From positions 45,388-51,547 of the forward strand of contig DCQY01000123.1 in NCBI GenBank assembly GCA_002323995.1: a stretch of 6,160 nucleotides of DNA. Direction: 5' to 3'. This stretch comes from Akkermansiaceae bacterium UBA1506 (GTDB lineage: Bacteria > Verrucomicrobiota > Verrucomicrobiia > Verrucomicrobiales > DEV007). The position numbers and the translations under genes are program-made. The notes under the pieces were generated by a model. That model was not told where the DNA came from. It worked only from the letters and a program-made list of their open reading frames with translations, and did no database searches. Below, piece by piece: positions 1 through 5,858 of this stretch; the stretch's first letter is position 1; each line of letters begins with the position of its first letter.

Positions 1-71
1 ACGATCGCTTTACCCTGCTTATCGCTGAGAATCCGGTCAACAAACGAAAACGCCCGAAAATGGTCACTCAT
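1..71 (-). CDS. Probable hotdog-fold 3-hydroxyacyl-ACP dehydratase, N-terminus only (cut by window edge)
   Basis: An ATG at 71-69 opens a frame that runs off the window after 24 codons. The peptide begins MSDHFRAFSFVDRIL and continues SDKQGKAIV. The F-x-F-V-D-R-I element followed about ten residues later by GKAIV resembles the N-terminus of FabZ/FabA-type dehydratases (FabZ has a similar LVDR segment followed by G-K). Such enzymes dehydrate 3-hydroxyacyl-ACP in the cytoplasm. The catalytic His and Glu/Asp would lie outside the window, so function rests on this short match and on lying next to FabG and ACP genes. The frame has a TAA nine codons upstream and no other ATG, GTG or TTG between, so this start is the only one visible. 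No Shine-Dalgarno motif is seen. A terminator-like hairpin ends just before the start. It could also be another hotdog protein such as a thioesterase. Confidence 0.55.
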   Translation of the reverse strand, partial: MSDHFRAFSFVDRILSDKQGKAI

Positions 72-79
72 GAGGGTAC

Positions 80-108
80 AAAAACGGGAGACGGATTACC
101 GCCTCCCG
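80..108 (-). terminator. Intrinsic-terminator-like hairpin between the ACP and dehydratase genes
   Basis: CGGGAG (85-90) pairs with CTCCCG (103-108). After one mismatch (91/102), CGG (92-94) pairs with CCG (99-101), leaving the loop ATTA (95-98). On the minus strand the GC-rich stem is followed directly by five U residues (80-84), the standard form of a Rho-independent terminator. The ACP stop codon lies 25 nt upstream, and the dehydratase ATG begins only 8 nt after the U run. It could therefore end the fabG-ACP message or act as a partial terminator that lowers dehydratase expression. The plus strand has no matching T run. Confidence 0.6.
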
Positions 109-121
109 AATTAACGAGGCG
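100..121 (-). promoter_or_regulatory. Alternative stem that would compete with the 80-108 terminator
   Basis: CGCCTC at 100-105 can pair perfectly with GAGGCG at 116-121 around a 10-nt loop (106-115). On the minus transcript the 116-121 segment comes first. It would capture bases 100-105, which include half of the terminator's 5' arm, so the two folds exclude each other. This is the geometry of an antiterminator. It is only 6 bp, weaker than the 9-bp terminator stem, so a regulatory role is inference. Confidence 0.3.
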
Positions 122-133
122 ATCGATGATTCG

Positions 134-544
134 TTAGCCTTTCTGCTCGCGCACCACCATTTTACAGAAGGTTTCAGTCGTAAAGAGCTTTGGTATCTCA
201 GCTGATTTCAGTGGATCGGAGATGCGTTCCGCGGGAACCTCGGGCAGGTAAGTCTTTATTTTAGCAAGCCCGGCGTCGGTGACTACTCCCCCTTGCTCAA
301 ATTCCTCTTCACTGAGTTCGCCCCGGGCCTCTTCCATCGCTTTTCCACGAGGAATCTTGACCTTAAATTCCTGTTCAAGCCGGAAGACGATGTCTAGAAA
401 GTCGATCGATTCTGCATCCAAATCATTAATCAGGGACGAGTCAGGCTTTACTTCATCCTCATCACAACCGAGAGCGTCTGCTACAATCTCAGCGACCTGA
501 GGATAAATGGCATCGATTTCTGCTTGGGATATTTCTGTGCTCAT
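134..544 (-). CDS. Acyl carrier protein, enlarged (136 aa)
   Basis: This is a phosphopantetheine-binding acyl carrier protein that would hold growing acyl chains as thioesters for neighbouring enzymes. Residues 10-64 form a typical ACP core: helix 1 (IYPQVAEIVADAL), the loop SSLINDL, then DAESID, where Ser46 is the predicted 4'-phosphopantetheine attachment site, followed by the acidic helix FLDIVFRLEQEF. The site is DAES rather than the DSL of primary fatty-acid ACPs. The protein is 136 residues against about 80 for AcpP. The extra length comes after residue 64, with a charged stretch (GKAMEEARGELSEEEFEQG), a helix-like segment around 90-100 (DAGLAKIKTYL) and a C-terminal tail ending MVVREQKG. 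It starts 5 nt after the fabG stop codon, so the two are probably one operon. The ATG has no clear Shine-Dalgarno motif and follows an AT-rich stretch. The pathway cannot be fixed from this window. Confidence 0.88.
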   Translation of the reverse strand: MSTEISQAEIDAIYPQVAEIVADALGCDEDEVKPDSSLINDLDAESIDFLDIVFRLEQEFKVKIPRGKAMEEARGELSEEEFEQGGVVTDAGLAKIKTYLPEVPAERISDPLKSAEIPKLFTTETFCKMVVREQKG

Positions 545-549
545 AATTA

Positions 550-1314
550 TTACATTTTAAATCCACCGTCCACACTCAATACCTGGCCGGTAATGTAACT
601 GGCCAAATCGGAACTGAGAAACCAAACGGCATTCGCAATTTCTGAGGGCAGACCATACCGTTTTAAAACGATTTGGGAAGTGATTTCCTCGCCGGCTATA
701 TCGCGAACGGCCTCTGAGAGCTCCGTTTCGATGACGCCGGGAGCAACAGCGTTCACGAGGATCTTGCGGCGCCCCAACTCGACAGCTAATGACTTCGTAA
801 AGGCGTTAATAGCGCCTTTACTCGCTGCATAGTTGGTCTGGCCCCGTCCGCCTTTTTCTCCCGAAACCGAACTGATATTGATAATCCTGCCGGATCGTTT
901 CGACATCATGTAGGGGACCACTGCACGACAAAAATTGAAGACACCCTCGATATTGGTTTCGAAGACCGCTTCCAAATCTTCGTCTTCCAGCATGGGAAGC
1001 AAATTGTCTCGAATTATTCCAGCATTATTCACGAGGACGTCGATTGTGCCAACCCGTTCGGCCATAACTTCGACGCATTGGCGCGAAGCATCCGAGTCCC
1101 TCACATCCACCTTTACGGCGGTTATTTTCAAACCTTGATTCGAATCGACCACCGCCTGCGCCGCTTCGTCGTTGCTGACATAGGTCAAGGTGACATCCAT
1201 GCCACTCGCAGCGAGACGCTCAACAATCGCCCGACCGATTCCGCGGCTGCCACCTGTAACCAACGCGTTCTTGCCCTCGAGACCAGCATTGAGCTGTAAA
1301 TCCATAGCACTCAT
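550..1314 (-). CDS. fabG: 3-oxoacyl-ACP reductase, SDR family (FabG type)
   Basis: This is a classical short-chain dehydrogenase/reductase that would reduce 3-oxoacyl-ACP to 3-hydroxyacyl-ACP with NAD(P)H in the cytoplasm. Numbering from the ATG at 1314, the Rossmann dinucleotide motif TGGSRGIG is at 20-27, NNAG at 96-99 and the active-site Asn in TNIEG at 121. The catalytic Ser is at 149 in INISSVSG, and YAASK supplies Tyr162 and Lys166. The C-terminus TGQVLSVDGGFKM is typical of FabG, and 254 residues is near the family length. The ATG overlaps the preceding stop codon as TGATG, which suggests translational coupling. A TTG one codon earlier and an ATG at 1305 are other possible starts; the 1305 start would leave a 251-aa protein. 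The ACP gene follows 5 nt after the stop. Many FabG-like SDRs act on other ketones, so the substrate is inferred from the neighbouring ACP and dehydratase genes. Confidence 0.9.
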   Translation of the reverse strand: MSAMDLQLNAGLEGKNALVTGGSRGIGRAIVERLAASGMDVTLTYVSNDEAAQAVVDSNQGLKITAVKVDVRDSDASRQCVEVMAERVGTIDVLVNNAGIIRDNLLPMLEDEDLEAVFETNIEGVFNFCRAVVPYMMSKRSGRIINISSVSGEKGGRGQTNYAASKGAINAFTKSLAVELGRRKILVNAVAPGVIETELSEAVRDIAGEEITSQIVLKRYGLPSEIANAVWFLSSDLASYITGQVLSVDGGFKM

Positions 1315-1523
1315 CAAGAAATGGCATTACCACCGTCAACAAAAAGGTCAGGGCCACATGTCATTACTGACCCGGACGCGTCGTAGGGATCAGTCGAATA
1401 AGCGGCTAGTTTGAAAGCTAGCCTCAGCCCCTCTTCCACCGACATTTTAAAATCCGTGGCAAGGCCAAAGCCCCGAAAGCTCTCGGACTTACAAGAAACT
1501 TTTCCTAGAATCACTTCCATCAT
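1314..1523 (-). pseudogene. Short ORF resembling only the C-terminal tail of an SDR; possible gene remnant
   Basis: This 69-codon frame has an ATG pair at 1523 and 1520 and an in-frame TGA just upstream. Residues 28-66 read like the end of an SDR: an E-E-x-L helix, then TDPYDASGSVMT and GPDLFVDGGNAIS, comparable with the family pattern V-T-G-x-x-L-x-V-D-G-G. The neighbouring FabG ends in TGQVLSVDGGFKM. The Rossmann motif, NNAG and the Ser-Tyr-Lys active site are absent, and I see none of them in any frame upstream to pheT. Residues 1-27 match nothing I recognise. It cannot be a working reductase as it stands. The stop codon overlaps the FabG ATG (TGATG), so translation of this ORF could feed FabG translation. 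It may be the remnant of a tandem SDR gene or a short ORF kept as a coupling leader. The call as a remnant is inference. Confidence 0.5.
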
Positions 1524-1537
1524 GGTCTCGTGTCAAA

Positions 1538-1566
1538 TCGATAAACCATGGGTGGATTAGGATCAA
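1538..1566 (-). promoter_or_regulatory. Weak candidate sigma70-type promoter for the acyl cluster
   Basis: On the minus strand TTGATC (1566-1561) is separated by 17 nt from TATCGA (1543-1538). These match four and three of six consensus positions respectively. The site lies just downstream of the terminator-like hairpin at 1572-1614 and just upstream of the first ORF of the acyl cluster, which is where a new promoter is expected. The match is poor and the housekeeping consensus in this lineage is assumed, so this is only a candidate. Confidence 0.25.
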
Positions 1567-1571
1567 CCGCG

Positions 1572-1614
1572 AAAAAGCGCCTCGAGTCTCTGCTTGGCAG
1601 GACTGAGGCGCTTT
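1572..1614 (-). terminator. Long terminator-like hairpin downstream of pheT
   Basis: AAAGCGCCTC (1574-1583) pairs with GAGGCGCTTT (1605-1614). Beyond a bulged G at 1584, AGTC (1585-1588) pairs with GACT (1601-1604). Beyond a bulged T at 1589, CTGC (1590-1593) pairs with GCAG (1597-1600), leaving the loop TTG. That is about 18 bp with two single-base bulges. On the minus strand the stem ends in five U residues (1572-1576), three of them within the stem, so the tail beyond the stem is short. It probably ends the pheS-pheT transcript, although it lies about 205 nt after the pheT stop. On the plus strand only UUUAA follows, so termination there is less likely. Confidence 0.6.
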
Positions 1615-1819
1615 AAGGCCCACTTGTGACGTCGCCGATGGTGAAGTCACGTACCCGTCTCTCAACAGGTTGGGTGCCGCTTATCGACTTTTGCCTTCCA
1701 GTGAAGGCCTGACAGCCGAGGATTCGCTTAGCTCCCATTAACGTATCAACGGTCCGGACTTATTTAAATCGGTCAGGGGCGTACACAGCAGGAAAGTATT
1801 AACAATCACTATATCTCTT
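1615..1819 (-). other. Gene-free structured stretch between pheT and its terminator
   Basis: I find no plausible coding frame, tRNA or rRNA here. Two hairpins stand out. GTGAC (1626-1630) pairs with GTCAC (1646-1650), then TCGCC (1632-1636) pairs with GGTGA (1640-1644, one G-T pair) around the loop GAT. GCCTTC (1693-1698) pairs with GAAGGC (1703-1708) around CAGT. A longer-range pairing of 1615-1624 with 1701-1711 is also possible but excludes the second hairpin. The stretch could be a long pheT 3' untranslated region, a small RNA ended by the 1572-1614 terminator, or decayed sequence. I do not recognise an RNA family. Confidence 0.4.
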
Positions 1820-4204
1820 TCACCTGAACTCTACGTCTAATCCGGATTTTAGGGAATCCAAAAGTTTCGCATGGGCCGCCTCAACTTCGACAGCCTCAAG
1901 CGTACGATCCTCGCTACGATAACAGATAGAGTAGGCTAGAGACTTTTTATCAGCAGGTAATTTTTCTCCACTGGGGTCCTGAAACACATCGAAAAGTTCG
2001 ACTGATTCAAGTAAAGGCTCCTCGTGGTTAGCAAAGAAATCCGCAACCCTTCCAGCGGCCATATCCGCTGAAACCAACATGGCAACATCGCGAGAACTGC
2101 CGGGAAACTTTGGTAGCTCCTCGTAGCTGCGCTCCGAAATCGACGCTGCTGCCAACCGCTTGAGATTCATCTCAGCTACGAGAACAGGAGCCTCAAGGTC
2201 CAATTCACGAGCCCGTGCCGGCAGAACGATTCCTGCGAGACCGAGCTTGACCGCCTTTTTGCCCCTACCTATCTCGATGCTGCAGGCGCAGAGCATACGG
2301 TCATCGTCAACGGGCACTAAATTGAGCTCGTTTGAACAAACCTCTTCAAGTGCAGCGCGCAGGTCGTGAATATCCAGATTGGAAGGTTTTCCGTCTGCCC
2401 AGTTACGACTCGTCCGTCCGCCCATCATCAGCATCGCAAGATGCTCGTGCTCCACCTCGCCACCCTTTGTAGTCGCCGTGAAGACACGTCCTATTTCAAA
2501 AAGGCGCAGATCCGCATTTCCGAAGCGCTGGTTTCGGGATGCTGTCGCAAGCAGTCCGGGAACCAATCCCGGACGAAGGTAATCCTGCTCATCGTTGAGC
2601 GGATTTTTCAAGCGAATCGGGCTCATGCCTCGATGATTAGTGGCGAGGTCATCCTTCAACTGTTGATCAGAGATCAGCTTAAGGTTGCGGACCTCAAAAA
2701 AACCTAGGCTGCTCAATCTGCCCTGAATAACCGAAACATAATCGAAGGCTTGGTCAGCCTTCGAAGCCGGGGAAAACCAAGCACCCTGATTGGACGGCAC
2801 GTTATCCAGACCATAAACGCGAGCAACCTCTTCGACGAGATCAACCGGACGTAGTAAGTCGAGGCGATAAGTGGGGATCTGCCAAACGTGATCACCTTTG
2901 CTCAAACCAAGCGAAGTGAGAATCGCTTCGATAGTATCGTCTTTAATATCCGTTCCGATCACGGAGCGACAGTAATCATTGTTGAGAGAAACCGAGGCCG
3001 GAGCCGCTGGAAGTTCACCGCAGGTAACGATCTCTTCTTCAGTCGTGCCGCCGGCCAGCTCCAGAATCAGCCTACTCGCCAGGTCGGAAGCTCCGTTCAC
3101 CTGATGGGGATCCACACCACGCTCGAAACGGTAGCTAGAGTCGGAATGCAGGTTAAGTCGCCGGGCTGTACGACGAATCTTTGAAGTCACGAAGTAGGCG
3201 GACTCGAGCAAGACATCGGTCGTCGCCTCCGTCACGCCAGAGCCCTCGCCACCCATCACACCACCTATCGCGATGGCCTTGGCGCTGTCAGCAATGACCA
3301 TATCCTCTTCTGTCAGCGAATACATTTCTCCGTCAAGGGCTAGGAATTCTTCCCCCGCAGCTGCCTCTCGAACGCGAATACCACCATCGAGCTTGGTCAT
3401 GTCGAAAGCGTGAAGCGGCTGACCCATTTCCATCATCACATAATTAGTAATGTCGACGATGTTGTTGATCGGACGCAGACCAATGGACTCGAGCTTTTCC
3501 TTAAGCCATCCTGGTGATTCACCTACTTTTACGCCTCGAATGCTGCGCGCGGAATAGTAGCGACATGACTCTGTTGAAATCTTGATCTCATCTTCTCTCG
3601 CCTTCCGCGTCGGCGTCGAGGAATCACCATAGTGCGCCACTCCGGCCAGTTCCTTCTTTGCGAGGGCTGCCAATTCACGAGCCACACCGAGATGACTGAG
3701 GCAGTCGGGACGGTTTGGCGTGATCTCCAGTTGAAAAACCGCCGGATAGACCTCAGAAAGCGGGGTGCCTGGCTCGAGAGTGGGTGACAGAAGCATCAGC
3801 CCGTCAGTTTCATCAGTCAGACCAATTTCGGAAGCCGCACACATCATGCCAAGCGAGTCGACACCACGCAGCTTGCCCTCCTTGATTTCGAAGGTCCTAC
3901 CATCACCGGCATCAAGCAGACAGCCAGGCAAGGCCAATGGCACTTTGTCGCCCACCTTGTAATTCTTTGCTCCACAGACAATCTGACGTGATTTGCCAGA
4001 TCCATCATCAACCTGACAGATCGAGAGCTTATCAGCATCAGGATGCTTGTCCGACGAAAGAATCTCAGCGACCACAAGCTTATCGGGAAGACTCTGTATT
4101 CCTTCCACCTCAATCCCGGTAAAGGTCAACAGATCACCCAACTCTGCCATAGAGTATTCGGAAAAATCAACGTGATCGGAGAGCCACTTGAGAGAAACGT
4201 GCAT
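1820..4204 (-). CDS. pheT: Phenylalanyl-tRNA synthetase beta subunit
   Basis: This is the beta chain of the cytoplasmic alpha2-beta2 enzyme that charges tRNA-Phe. It is 794 residues, close to the 795 of E. coli PheT. An EMAP-type tRNA-binding OB fold occupies about residues 40-150 and includes HPDADKLSICQVD (54-66). The B3/B4 editing region follows, with GLRPINNIVDITNYVM (242-257), GQPLHAFD (261-268) and AIAIGGVMGGE (310-320), then IRRTARRLNLHSDSSYRFERG (starting at 343). A B5 region lies near 405-475, followed by the inactive synthetase-like core. A C-terminal FDX-ACB anticodon-binding domain covers the last 95 or so residues (from PKFPGSSRDVAML to the end). The ATG at 4204 gives the usual M-x-V-S-x-x-W-L start. 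No Shine-Dalgarno motif precedes it. It follows pheS by 30 nt, so co-transcription is expected. I see no frameshift or missing domain. Confidence 0.98.
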   Translation of the reverse strand: MHVSLKWLSDHVDFSEYSMAELGDLLTFTGIEVEGIQSLPDKLVVAEILSSDKHPDADKLSICQVDDGSGKSRQIVCGAKNYKVGDKVPLALPGCLLDAGDGRTFEIKEGKLRGVDSLGMMCAASEIGLTDETDGLMLLSPTLEPGTPLSEVYPAVFQLEITPNRPDCLSHLGVARELAALAKKELAGVAHYGDSSTPTRKAREDEIKISTESCRYYSARSIRGVKVGESPGWLKEKLESIGLRPINNIVDITNYVMMEMGQPLHAFDMTKLDGGIRVREAAAGEEFLALDGEMYSLTEEDMVIADSAKAIAIGGVMGGEGSGVTEATTDVLLESAYFVTSKIRRTARRLNLHSDSSYRFERGVDPHQVNGASDLASRLILELAGGTTEEEIVTCGELPAAPASVSLNNDYCRSVIGTDIKDDTIEAILTSLGLSKGDHVWQIPTYRLDLLRPVDLVEEVARVYGLDNVPSNQGAWFSPASKADQAFDYVSVIQGRLSSLGFFEVRNLKLISDQQLKDDLATNHRGMSPIRLKNPLNDEQDYLRPGLVPGLLATASRNQRFGNADLRLFEIGRVFTATTKGGEVEHEHLAMLMMGGRTSRNWADGKPSNLDIHDLRAALEEVCSNELNLVPVDDDRMLCACSIEIGRGKKAVKLGLAGIVLPARARELDLEAPVLVAEMNLKRLAAASISERSYEELPKFPGSSRDVAMLVSADMAAGRVADFFANHEEPLLESVELFDVFQDPSGEKLPADKKSLAYSICYRSEDRTLEAVEVEAAHAKLLDSLKSGLDVEFR

Positions 4205-4234
4205 GAAGTTAGTTTCGTTAAAGGTTAAGTCAGA

Positions 4235-5254
4235 TCACTTGGTAAACTGTTCGAGAAATCGGATGTCGTTTTCAATGAGCAGCCGAAGGTCTGGAATTCC
4301 ATACATGATCATGGCGAGGCGATCGAGCCCCATGCCGAAAGCGAAGCCAGAAATTTCTTCCGGATCGTAGGCCAAATCACCGCGCTTCTTGGAGACTTCG
4401 CTGAAAACCGCTGGGTCAACGATACCGCATCCAGCGATTTCAATCCACTTAGCCGCTTTTCCGGTCGCGTGCAGTTTAAGGTCTACCTCGAAGCTCGGTT
4501 CGGTGAACGGGAAGAAATGCGGTCGAAAGCGCACTTCCGTCTTGGATCCGAAGAGCTCGCGAAAGAAATATTCCAGCGTGCCCTTAAGATCAGCTAGGGT
4601 TACATTCTTATCGACGTAGAGCCCTTCGAGTTGGTGGAAAGCACTCAGGTGGGTCGCGTCGATTTCATCGCGACGGAATGCGCTTCCTGGAGCAATGATG
4701 CGCACCGGAGGTGCCTCTTTTTCCATAGTACGAATTTGCACCGATGAGGTGTGCGTTCTCAGCAGTTTACCATTCTCAAAATAGAAGGTGTCGCTTTCAT
4801 TGCGGGCCGGATGATCTTCCGGCGTATTGAGGGCATCGAAGCAATGCCATTCGGTCTCTATCTCCGGGCCCTCTGCTAAAGCAAAGCCCATCCGGCGGAG
4901 TATGGAGACCGCCTCATTGAGCACGTGAGTGAGTGGATGCAAGCCACCCTGGGGAAGGGGGCGGCTCGGAAGAGTGGCATCAATTGAGGCGAAAGCAGCT
5001 TTATCTCTCGCAGCTGTAAGGGCCGCTCCTTTTTCGTCAATTGCTGCAGTGATCGCAGTGCGAACTTCGTTTAGCTTCTGGCCAACATCTTTTTTTAGAT
5101 CATTAGGAACGTCACGCATGCCGGCGCTGGCGGCAGTAAGACGGCCTTTTTTACCAAGAAATCCCACACGGGCTTCTTCAAGGCCGGAATCGTCGGTGAT
5201 CGCCTCGATGGCGATAAGCGCGTCGCTCTTAATAGAATCCAGTTCTGCAAGCAT
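4235..5254 (-). CDS. pheS: Phenylalanyl-tRNA synthetase alpha subunit
   Basis: This is the catalytic chain of phenylalanyl-tRNA synthetase, which activates Phe with ATP and transfers it to tRNA-Phe. It is a class II synthetase of 339 residues, in the usual range. Residues 1-90 form the N-terminal coiled coil that contacts tRNA, including the conserved ARVGFLGKKG (28-37). The catalytic domain starts at HPLTH (106-110). Other conserved elements are EGPEIETEWHCFDALN (128-143), THTSSVQIR (167-175), motif 2 beginning FRRDEIDATH (193-202), FFPFTEPSFEVD (247-258), GCGIVDPAVF (275-284) and motif 3 GFAFGMGLDRLAMIMYGIPD (303-322). The ATG at 5254 gives a normal N-terminus. No Shine-Dalgarno motif is visible before it. 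Its 163-nt upstream gap holds the rplT terminator and a repeat-bearing leader, so pheST probably has its own promoter or depends on read-through. Confidence 0.98.
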   Translation of the reverse strand: MLAELDSIKSDALIAIEAITDDSGLEEARVGFLGKKGRLTAASAGMRDVPNDLKKDVGQKLNEVRTAITAAIDEKGAALTAARDKAAFASIDATLPSRPLPQGGLHPLTHVLNEAVSILRRMGFALAEGPEIETEWHCFDALNTPEDHPARNESDTFYFENGKLLRTHTSSVQIRTMEKEAPPVRIIAPGSAFRRDEIDATHLSAFHQLEGLYVDKNVTLADLKGTLEYFFRELFGSKTEVRFRPHFFPFTEPSFEVDLKLHATGKAAKWIEIAGCGIVDPAVFSEVSKKRGDLAYDPEEISGFAFGMGLDRLAMIMYGIPDLRLLIENDIRFLEQFTK

Positions 5255-5261
5255 GTCGATA

Positions 5262-5308
5262 TAACAGGGTTCACTGTGGAGTTATTCCATCCGAGACCTA
5301 ACAGGGTT
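5262..5308. repeat. 10-bp direct repeat in the pheS leader
   Basis: TAACAGGGTT occurs exactly at 5262-5271 and at 5299-5308, 37 bp apart start to start. On the minus strand it reads AACCCTGTTA, and the copy nearer pheS lies only 7 bp before the ATG. Exact 10-mers repeated within about 100 bp are uncommon by chance. The pair could be operator half-sites or RNA elements for pheST control, or could be accidental. Confidence 0.4.
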
Positions 5309-5334
5309 TCGTCGAAAATCAACGGTCGTTTCGG

Positions 5335-5347
5335 TGGCGCTGCGCCA
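5335..5347 (-). other. Small hairpin just after the rplT terminator
   Basis: TGGCG (5335-5339) pairs with CGCCA (5343-5347) around a 3-nt loop. It lies 2 nt past the U run of the rplT terminator, at the start of the pheS leader. No function can be assigned. It may only be relevant for read-through transcripts. Confidence 0.3.
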
Positions 5348-5349
5348 AG

Positions 5350-5390
5350 AAAAAAGCCGGTGGTCCACTCAGGCGGACCTACCGGCTTTT
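5350..5390 (-). terminator. Strong intrinsic terminator after rplT
   Basis: AAAAGCCGGT (5352-5361) pairs with ACCGGCTTTT (5381-5390). After a bulged T at 5380, GGTCC (5362-5366) pairs with GGACC (5375-5379) around an 8-nt loop. On the minus strand the 15-bp stem is followed by a run of six U residues (5350-5355). It sits 27 nt after the rplT stop codon. The plus-strand reading also ends in UUUU, so it could work in both directions. In E. coli the same rplT-pheS interval holds the pheM leader-peptide attenuator; here I find no Phe-rich leader ORF. Confidence 0.85.
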
Positions 5391-5417
5391 CGGTAAAGGT
5401 TTGGAACCTGAGCTAAT

Positions 5418-5795
5418 TCAGGCAGCCTGCTTAGCTTTTTCCTCCAGCGCTGCCTTCGACTTCGCGACGAGAGCGGCGAAAGCGGCTTCGTCATGAATAG
5501 CAAGGTCGGAAAGGACCTTACGATCCAACTCGATACCAGCAGCAGAAAGACCCTCCATTAGACGGGAGTAATTCATGCCGTTAACCTTGGCCCCGGCGCT
5601 GATTCGAGCGATCCAAAGGCGACGAAAGGTTCGCTTGCGGTTTTTACGGTCGCGGTAGGCCCACTGCTGAGCCTTGGTGACTGAGTCTTTAGCAGTCCGA
5701 TAGAGCTTCGAGCGGGAACCGCGGAAACCCTTTGCTTTTTTCAGGATACGTTTTCTGCGCTTGCGGCTGGCAGGCGCGTTTGTTGCACGTGGCAT
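5418..5795 (-). CDS. rplT: Large ribosomal subunit protein bL20
   Basis: Ribosomal protein L20 binds 23S rRNA early in assembly of the 50S subunit. In several bacteria it also represses its own operon by binding mRNA. The 125-residue protein has the expected two parts: an Arg/Lys-rich N-terminal arm containing SRKRRKRILKKAKGFRG (10-26), and a C-terminal globular domain with FRRLWIARISAGAK, YSRLMEGLSAAGIELDRKVL and SDLAIHDEAAF. The length is normal apart from a slightly long Ala/Lys-rich tail. The start is supported by AGAGGA at 5810-5805, 9 nt from the ATG, the clearest Shine-Dalgarno motif in the window. rpmI lies 148 nt upstream, a larger gap than usual for this pair. Confidence 0.98.
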   Translation of the reverse strand: MPRATNAPASRKRRKRILKKAKGFRGSRSKLYRTAKDSVTKAQQWAYRDRKNRKRTFRRLWIARISAGAKVNGMNYSRLMEGLSAAGIELDRKVLSDLAIHDEAAFAALVAKSKAALEEKAKQAA

Positions 5796-5804
5796 TTTTT
5801 ATTT

Positions 5805-5810
5805 TCCTCT
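5805..5810 (-). promoter_or_regulatory. Shine-Dalgarno sequence of rplT
   Basis: AGAGGA on the minus strand, with a 9-nt A/T-rich spacer before the rplT ATG at 5795. It fixes the rplT start. It is also notable because pheS, pheT, the ACP gene and the partial dehydratase gene show no comparable motif. Confidence 0.75.
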
Positions 5811-5858
5811 GATCGGGTTGTTATTTTTAATTCAACTGGCTGACTCACCCTCTCTTTA

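Noticed and set aside
279..500. Plus-strand open frame opposite the ACP gene
   Set aside because: It lies wholly antisense to a clear ACP, is rich in Ser and Arg as shadow frames usually are, and matches no family I know.
935..1414. Overlapping plus-strand open frames opposite fabG
   Set aside because: They lie largely antisense to a well-supported SDR gene and show no domain motifs.
1507..1536. TTGACA (1536-1531 on the minus strand) as a perfect -35 box
   Set aside because: No acceptable -10 hexamer lies 16-18 nt downstream, and a start there would fall inside the first ORF of the cluster.
1740..1800. AAGTCCGGAC on the minus strand as part of RNase P RNA
   Set aside because: It loosely recalls the RNase P GAAAGTCCGG core, but none of the other conserved RNase P segments are present and the stretch is too short.
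1615..1819. tRNA, SRP RNA or 6S RNA in the post-pheT gap
   Set aside because: No acceptor stem with a matching T-loop, no SRP GGAAG/GCAG domain and no closed 6S-like long hairpin could be built.
2160..4228. Several plus-strand and minus-strand open frames within pheT
   Set aside because: All overlap the complete 794-residue PheT frame, have low-complexity or mixed composition and no recognisable motif.
4929..5322. Open frames overlapping the pheS 5' end on both strands, including a TTG-started frame at 5322
   Set aside because: They are out-of-frame shadows of the conserved PheS N-terminus. The 5322 frame was also considered as a leader peptide but is not Phe-rich and runs far into pheS.
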